A stretch of DNA of 9,321 bases, taken from Paracoccaceae bacterium. Lineage in GTDB: Bacteria > Pseudomonadota > Alphaproteobacteria > Rhodobacterales > Rhodobacteraceae. A program made the position numbers and the translations under genes. Position 1 is the stretch's first letter; each line of letters begins with the position of its first letter. This document shows, in pieces, positions 5,544-9,321 of the stretch. The DNA lies in NCBI GenBank assembly GCA_007129775.1, contig SKUV01000034.1, forward strand, positions 1 to 9,321, given 5' to 3'. The notes under the pieces were generated by a model that made no database searches, was not told the DNA's origin, and worked only from the letters and a program-made list of their open reading frames with translations.

Positions 5544-7451
5544 TTATCCCGGGTTGAAGAAGCCATGGATCCGCTCGGCCATCGCCGCCGAGATGCCATC
5601 CACCGCGCGCAAATCGGCCAGCCCTGCCCGCGCCACTGCCTTGGCGCTGCCGAAATGGGCCAGAAGCGCGCGCTTGCGCGCCGCGCCGATCCCGGGAATT
5701 TCATCCAGCGGCGTGGCGCCCACGGCCTTTGCGCGCTTGGCCCGGTGTGCGCCGATGGCAAAGCGGTGCGCCTCGTCGCGCAGGCGCTGGACGAAATAGA
5801 GCACCGGATCGTTATGGCGCAGCGCGAAGGCGCGCGCCCCGGGGCGGTGGAATTCCTCCTTGCCGGCGTCGCGGTCGATGCCCTTGGCGACACCGATCAT
5901 GGCGATGTCGTCGACCCCCAGATCGGCGAGGATACCGGCCACGGCCGACACCTGCCCCGCGCCGCCGTCGATCAGCAGAAGGTCCGGCCATGCCTCGCTC
6001 TCGCGATCCGGGTCTTCGCGCAGCAGGCGCTCGAACCGGCGGGTCAGCACCTCGCGCATCATGCCGAAATCGTCGCCCGGGGTCAGGCTGTCGCCGCGGA
6101 TGTTGAACTTGCGGTACTGGCTTTTGACGAAGCCGTCCGGCCCGGCGACGATCATCGCGCCGACGGCATCGCTGCCCTGAATATGGCTGTTGTCGTAAAC
6201 CTCGATCCGGCGCGGCGGGCTCTCCAGGCCGAAAGCCTCGGCCAGCCCGGCCAGCAGCCGGCCCTGCGCGGCGCTTTCCGCCAGCCTGCGGGCAAGGCTC
6301 TCGCGGGCGTTGCGGGCCGCGTTTTCCACCAGTTCCGCCTTCTCCCCGCGCAGGGGCACCGCCAGTTCGACCCGCCGGCCCGCCCGTTCCGACAAGAGCC
6401 CCGCGACCAGATCGGGATTGTCCACCGGATGGGACAGCAGAATCAGCCGGGGCGGCGGCTTGTCGTCGTAGAACTGGGTGAGGAAGGCCTCCAGAATCTC
6501 GGGGGCTTCGGCGCCGGCGCCGGTGCGGGGGTAGAAATCGCGGTTGCCCCAGCTTTGATTGGCGCGGATGAAGAACACCTGCACGCAGGCCTGCCCGCCC
6601 TCCTGATGCAGGGCGATCACATCGGCCTCGGCCACGCCGCGCGGGTTGACGCCCTGGCTTTGCTGCACGGCGGTCAGCGCGCGGATACGGTCGCGCAGGG
6701 CGGCGGCGCGCTCGAATTCCATCGCTTCCGATGCCGCCTGCATCTCGGCCGCGAGGCTGGCCTGAATCTTCGTGGACTTGCCCTGCAGAAAACGTTCGGC
6801 ATCGGCCACGAGCGCGCCGTAATCCCCGGCGCTGATCAGCCCGACACAGGGGCCCGAGCAGCGCTTGATCTGATAGTTGAGGCAGGGCCGCGTGCGGCTT
6901 TCGAAGGTCGCGTCGGTGCAGTTGCGCAGCAAAAACACCCGCTGCAACTGCGTCAGCGTGCGATTGACCGCGCCCGCGCTGGCGAAGGGGCCGAAATAGC
7001 TGCCCTTGTCGCTGCGTTTGCCCCGGTGCTTGCGGATCTGGGGAAAGGGGTGATCCTTGGCCACGAGAATGTTGGGAAAGCTCTTGTCGTCGCGCAGAAG
7101 CACGTTGTAGCGCGGCTTGAGTTGCTTGATGAGGTTCTGTTCCAGAAGCAGCGCCTCGGTCTCGGTGCGGGTGGTCAGAAACATCATGCTCGCGGTTTCG
7201 CGGATCATCCGGGCGATGCGCGCCGAATGGCCCGAGGGGCGGGCGTAATTCGACACCCGCGCCCGCAGGTTGCGCGCCTTGCCCACGTAGAGCACCCGGC
7301 TTTCGGCATCGAGCATCCGGTAGACACCGGGCCCGCTGCCCAGCGTCGCAAGGCAGGACTGGATCACCGCATGGCCGTCACGCGGGGCGGCGTCGGACCC
7401 GGCCGCAGCCTTCGGGCGCGCTTCGTCCGGCCGGTCGGGAGCATCGTTCAT
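5544..7451 (-). CDS. uvrC: UvrABC system protein C (excinuclease subunit)
   Basis: UvrC makes both incisions flanking a DNA lesion once UvrB is loaded. Numbering from the 7454 ATG (636 aa, usual size): GIY-YIG nuclease for the 3' cut at about 40-120 (GVYRM 43-47, LYVGKARNLRAR 55-66, TETEALLLEQNLIK 97-110). Four cysteines C179, C191, C199, C203 have the 12/8/4 spacing of the [4Fe-4S] site known in E. coli UvrC. A UVR motif for UvrB contact spans about 222-258. The RNase H-like domain for the 5' cut has catalytic candidates D421 (VYDNSHIQG), D496 (LLIDGGAG) and H563 (RDEAHRFA). Tandem helix-hairpin-helix motifs fill 583-633. GIY-YIG starts about 24 residues later than in E. coli, after a Pro/Ala-rich leader. 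Two adjacent ATGs exist (7454 and 7451); GGAGG at 7458-7462 is 6 nt from the second and only 3 from the first, so 7451 is preferred. All key residues are present. Confidence 0.96.
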   Translation of the reverse strand: MNDAPDRPDEARPKAAAGSDAAPRDGHAVIQSCLATLGSGPGVYRMLDAESRVLYVGKARNLRARVSNYARPSGHSARIARMIRETASMMFLTTRTETEALLLEQNLIKQLKPRYNVLLRDDKSFPNILVAKDHPFPQIRKHRGKRSDKGSYFGPFASAGAVNRTLTQLQRVFLLRNCTDATFESRTRPCLNYQIKRCSGPCVGLISAGDYGALVADAERFLQGKSTKIQASLAAEMQAASEAMEFERAAALRDRIRALTAVQQSQGVNPRGVAEADVIALHQEGGQACVQVFFIRANQSWGNRDFYPRTGAGAEAPEILEAFLTQFYDDKPPPRLILLSHPVDNPDLVAGLLSERAGRRVELAVPLRGEKAELVENAARNARESLARRLAESAAQGRLLAGLAEAFGLESPPRRIEVYDNSHIQGSDAVGAMIVAGPDGFVKSQYRKFNIRGDSLTPGDDFGMMREVLTRRFERLLREDPDRESEAWPDLLLIDGGAGQVSAVAGILADLGVDDIAMIGVAKGIDRDAGKEEFHRPGARAFALRHNDPVLYFVQRLRDEAHRFAIGAHRAKRAKAVGATPLDEIPGIGAARKRALLAHFGSAKAVARAGLADLRAVDGISAAMAERIHGFFNPG

Positions 7452-7457
7452 CATCGG

Positions 7458-7462
7458 CCTCC
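7458..7462 (-). promoter_or_regulatory. Ribosome binding site deciding the uvrC start
   Basis: On the minus strand GGAGG is followed by CCG-ATG-ATG. Its spacing is 3 nt to the first ATG (7454) and 6 nt to the second (7451), which favours the second as the true initiation codon. Confidence 0.6.
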
Positions 7463-7525
7463 GATTCCCTGCAAGGGCTGCAATGCCCCGGGCGCGGTTG
7501 CAAGGGAAAACCTGTCCACGCTTTC

Positions 7526-7534
7526 TGTGGATAA
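7526..7534 (-). promoter_or_regulatory. Perfect DnaA-type box
   Basis: TTATCCACA on the minus strand matches the E. coli consensus DnaA box exactly. Weaker partial matches are CTGTCCACG at 7512-7520 (plus strand, three mismatches), TTGTCCACC at 7714-7722 (minus strand, two mismatches) and TATTCCACA at 7761-7769 (plus strand, two mismatches). The TCCAC of 7515-7519 can also pair with the GTGGA of 7527-7531 as a small hairpin. Functional binding is not shown. Confidence 0.45.
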
Positions 7535-7588
7535 GTCTGGTGGAAAGTTTCGCCGAACTTGGATTCTTCCTTGTTTCCGGCCCGCTTC

Positions 7589-7617
7589 ATTGAATTGCCC
7601 AAAAAATAGGCAAACAA
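7589..7617 (-). promoter_or_regulatory. Possible sigma-70-like promoter of the uvrC operon
   Basis: On the minus strand TTGTTT (7617-7612) and TTCAAT (7594-7589) are 17 bp apart, a canonical spacing, with 3/6 and 4/6 matches to TTGACA and TATAAT. The spacer is filled by TTGCC-N9-GGCAA, an inverted repeat that would suit a regulator binding between the two boxes. The leader to uvrC would be about 130 nt. The matches are modest, so this is only a candidate. Confidence 0.3.
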
Positions 7618-7732
7618 ATAAGTATCTGAAAAGACGAGTATTTATAATTGGCCCGCGGCAAATCTCTGAGATCATTGACAGATTCTTTACGGTTGCGTGA
7701 CAACCCAACCCAAGGTGGACAAGTCGGGCGAG

Positions 7733-7751
7733 AAAACGCGCCTGTCGCGCG
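7733..7751 (-). terminator. Probable intrinsic terminator after the reductase gene
   Basis: On the minus strand CGCGC-GACAG-GCGCG forms a 5-bp all-GC stem with a 5-nt loop, followed at once by TTTTCT. It starts about 9 nt after the reductase stop codon, exactly where the transcript should end. The stem is short, so efficiency is uncertain. Confidence 0.5.
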
Positions 7752-7759
7752 GGGCCGCC

Positions 7760-8560
7760 CTATTCCACACCCAGCACATCGGGCGTCTGCCATGCCAGAT
7801 GCTGGCCGCCGTCGACGCAGATCAACTGGCCCGTGACCCCCGGCGCGTCGAGCAGATAGCCCAGCGCGGCGCAGATGTCATCGGGGCCGGCGCCGCGCTG
7901 CAGCACTGTGGCGGCGCGCTGGGCGGCGAAATGCGCCGCGCTCTGGCGCGCGCCCTGCAGCGTGGGCCCGGGCCCGATGGCATTCACCCGCACGTCGGGC
8001 GCCAGCCCCTGCGCCGCGGTCCGCGTCAGCGCCCAGAGGCCCATCTTGGCGATGGTGTAGCTGCTGAATTCCGGCGTGAGCTTGAGCACGCGCTGGTCGA
8101 TCATGTTGACGATCAGCGCCTGCGCGCGGGGCTCGCCCCCCGCGTCGCGCAGGGCGCGCGGGGCCTGCGCCGCGAAGGCCTGGGTCAGCACGAAAGGCGC
8201 GCGCAGGTTCGATTCCAGATGCCGGTCCCAGCTTTGGCGGGTGGCGGTGGTGAAGTTGTCGTATTCGAAGATCGAGGCATTGTTGATCAGCACGCTCAGC
8301 GGCCCGCCCAGCGCCTGCGCGGCAGCGGGCACGAGGCCCTGCATCCCGTCCTCGTCGGTCAGATCCGCCTGCAGGATCTCGGCCCGCACGCCCAGCGCGC
8401 GCGCCTCTTGGGCCGCGCTGGCGGCCTCGGCCTGCGATCCGGCATAGTGGATCGCCACGTCCATACCGCGCCCGGCGAGGTAGAGCGCCATGGCCCGGCC
8501 CAGCCGCCGGGCCGCCCCCGTCACCAGCGCGCGCGGCCGCTCTTGCTGCGTTCCGGTCAT
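7760..8560 (-). CDS. Short-chain dehydrogenase/reductase of the pteridine reductase (PTR1/FolM-like) type
   Basis: NAD(P)H-dependent cytosolic reductase of 266 aa, probably acting on a pterin or dihydrofolate-like compound. The Rossmann motif is TGAARRLG (14-21); the Arg pair is typical of NADPH-using pteridine reductases. NNASIF (93-98) and N118 are SDR landmarks, and Y168-x3-K172 is the catalytic pair. Thirteen residues before the Tyr, where classical SDRs have Ser, this protein has D155 in NMID. The same Asp-Tyr-Lys set occurs in Leishmania PTR1 (D181, Y194, K198), and E. coli FolM has a similar Asp. VNAIGPGPT (192-200) and VDGGQHL (249-255) complete the fold. The start at 8560 forms an ATGA overlap with the antiporter stop; the frame is open to 8698, but that extension only shadows the antiporter. 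Family is certain; the pterin substrate is inferred from motifs. Confidence 0.88.
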   Translation of the reverse strand: MTGTQQERPRALVTGAARRLGRAMALYLAGRGMDVAIHYAGSQAEAASAAQEARALGVRAEILQADLTDEDGMQGLVPAAAQALGGPLSVLINNASIFEYDNFTTATRQSWDRHLESNLRAPFVLTQAFAAQAPRALRDAGGEPRAQALIVNMIDQRVLKLTPEFSSYTIAKMGLWALTRTAAQGLAPDVRVNAIGPGPTLQGARQSAAHFAAQRAATVLQRGAGPDDICAALGYLLDAPGVTGQLICVDGGQHLAWQTPDVLGVE

Positions 8561-9321
8561 GCCACCCCCGCTCCCCAGATCAGATATCCCATGTAGCCCG
8601 CATAAAGGGCACAAAGCACGAGCCCCCAGCCCCGTGTGATCGGGACCGAGCGCAAGATGAAATAGGCCAGCAGGAGCGAACTGCCCAGCATCACCCATAG
8701 ATCAATTGAAAGCATCCCCGGCGGCACCGGCAGCGGACCCACCAGCCCGGCGACGCCGATGATCGCCAGCAGGTTGAACATGTTCGAACCGATCACATTG
8801 CCCAGCGCAACACCGGCCTCGCGCCTCAGCGCGGCGACCACCGTCGTCGCCAGTTCCGGCAACGAGGTGCCCAGCGCCACCAGCGTCAGCCCGATGATGG
8901 CCTCGTCCACGCCCAGCGTTCCGGCGATGCTGACGGCCCCGTCCACCAGAAGCTCGGCCCCGAGCGGCAGCCCGACGATCCCCAGCGCGGTGAAAAGGGC
9001 GATCTTGACCCACGGCATCTGCGGGTCCGCGCCCTCCAGATCGTCGGCGGCATCGGCGCGGCTCGTGGCGCGGTGGCGCCGCGCCTGGCGGAAGGAATCG
9101 CCCAGCATCAGCGCCAGCCCCGCCAGCAGCACCAGCGCGTGGGGCCAGCGGATCGGGCCGAGATACGCCAGCGCGATGAACAACACGCTTGCCGCCATCA
9201 TCATCCCGTAGCTGCGCGCCAGTTCGCTCCGGCCCACCGGGACCGCGGCGATCAGCGCCGGCACCCCCAGCACCAGCAGGATATTGGCGATGTTCGAGCC
9301 CACCACATTGCCCAGCGCCAG
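8557..9321 (-). CDS. CaCA-family calcium/sodium antiporter, 5'-truncated by the window edge
   Basis: Inner-membrane cation exchanger of the YrbG/CaCA type. The visible 254 residues lack roughly the first 60-70 of a protein usually about 315-325 aa long; the frame is open through base 9321, so the internal GTG at 9306 is not the start. The window opens in the second half of the first alpha repeat (GNVVGSNIANILLVLG, visible residues 4-19). The second repeat is complete: GLTLVALGTSLPELATTVVAALRRE (144-168) and GNVIGSNMFNLLAIIG (174-189). These inverted GTSxPE and GNxxGSN motifs bind the transported ions. Several transmembrane helices are evident, and an acidic loop (about 85-103) lies between the halves, where cytosolic regulatory loops sit in the family. 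The stop overlaps the reductase start by ATGA, so the two are translationally coupled. Transported ion and direction (Ca2+ out, Na+ or H+ in) are family inference. Confidence 0.93.
   Translation of the reverse strand: MALGNVVGSNIANILLVLGVPALIAAVPVGRSELARSYGMMMAASVLFIALAYLGPIRWPHALVLLAGLALMLGDSFRQARRHRATSRADAADDLEGADPQMPWVKIALFTALGIVGLPLGAELLVDGAVSIAGTLGVDEAIIGLTLVALGTSLPELATTVVAALRREAGVALGNVIGSNMFNLLAIIGVAGLVGPLPVPPGMLSIDLWVMLGSSLLLAYFILRSVPITRGWGLVLCALYAGYMGYLIWGAGVA

Larger units (their letters stand above)
7455..7732. promoter_or_regulatory. AT-rich intergenic region upstream of uvrC
   Basis: This is the only long non-coding stretch in the window. About 7585-7690 is markedly AT-rich against the GC-rich genes on both sides. 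It holds a perfect DnaA-type box (7526-7534), the inverted repeat AAGTT-N6-AACTT (7545-7560), the inverted repeat TTGCC-N9-GGCAA (7595-7613), the odd palindrome ATCTC-T-GAGAT (7662-7672), and three GANTC sites (GATTC at 7463, 7562 and 7681). It lies after the terminator of the reductase gene and in front of uvrC, so it must carry the promoter of the uvrC group. Short open frames here on the minus strand start at TTG, lack a ribosome site or run into uvrC, and are not believed. I see no GTTC-N7-GTTC or GAAC-N7-GAAC LexA box, so SOS control of uvrC is not supported by this sequence. Confidence 0.55.

Noticed and set aside
7378..7617. A 79-aa minus-strand frame overlapping the uvrC start
   Set aside because: The start is TTG or an internal ATG without a ribosome site, and the second half is an out-of-frame reading of uvrC.
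4425..7700. A 1091-aa open frame on the plus strand spanning moaD to uvrC
   Set aside because: It lies antisense to four clearly recognised genes and its His/Gly/Arg/Gln-rich translation is typical of reverse-strand reading of GC-rich genes. Its length reflects scarcity of stops at high GC.
7451..7708. A possible small protein (85 aa, minus strand) in the AT-rich gap, with a hydrophobic patch LFRYLFVCLFFG
   Set aside because: It begins at TTG without a Shine-Dalgarno, ends over the uvrC start, and its hydrophobic patch comes from the AT-rich bases. Nothing suggests selection for protein.
7455..7732. Chromosomal replication origin
   Set aside because: There is only one exact DnaA box, and no dnaA, parAB, gidA/B, hemE or similar origin-linked gene nearby. 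The features are kept as a regulatory region with an open question.
7455..7732. LexA-controlled (SOS) promoter for uvrC
   Set aside because: No GTTC-N7-GTTC or GAAC-N7-GAAC direct repeat was found; the AAGTT/AACTT inverted repeat does not fit the alphaproteobacterial LexA site.
7697..8596. A 299-aa plus-strand frame after a perfect TTGACA (7675-7680)
   Set aside because: It is antisense to the reductase. The box 17 bp after TTGACA is TGACAA, a poor -10, so neither promoter nor gene is supported.

Overview
The window is GC-rich chromosomal DNA from an alphaproteobacterium, most likely a member of the Rhodobacteraceae/Roseobacter group. The strong third-position G/C bias, the protein sequences (UbiA, UvrC, PgsA and RsmE of alphaproteobacterial type) and the gene order all fit. 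I assign it from general familiarity with the families, not from a search. No mobile element, phage gene, CRISPR array, rRNA or tRNA is visible. Most of the window is housekeeping genes tightly packed in short operons.

Layout. At the left edge, rsmE (16S rRNA methyltransferase, minus strand, 3' end off the window) stands head to head with ubiA (plus strand, ubiquinone biosynthesis); only 11 bp separate the two predicted starts. Downstream of ubiA on the plus strand are a large anchored or exported protein with BON-like repeats and an OmpA C-terminal peptidoglycan-binding domain, then a small one-helix membrane protein with a long coiled coil. These two look like an envelope gene pair. They converge on a minus-strand group across about 150 bp that carries three perfect tandem copies of a 17-bp unit.

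The minus-strand group reads uvrC, pgsA, moaD, moaE (excision repair nuclease, phosphatidylglycerophosphate synthase, and the small and large subunits of molybdopterin synthase). pgsA and moaD overlap by one base (TGATG), and moaE starts 20 nt after moaD. Upstream of uvrC is the only sizeable non-coding stretch (about 300 bp). It is conspicuously AT-rich and holds a perfect TTATCCACA DnaA-type box, several inverted repeats, a possible promoter and three GANTC sites. Upstream of that is a second minus-strand unit: a CaCA-family Ca2+/Na+ antiporter (N-terminus off the right edge) overlapping, by ATGA, a short-chain reductase. That reductase has an Asp-Tyr-Lys catalytic set typical of pteridine reductases (PTR1/FolM) in place of Ser-Tyr-Lys. 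It ends at a short GC hairpin with a T-run.

I see no clearly undescribed multi-gene system here. The least ordinary items are the BON/OmpA plus coiled-coil pair, the triple 17-bp intergenic repeat, the AT-rich regulatory island in front of uvrC, and the PTR1-like reductase coupled to an ion exchanger.
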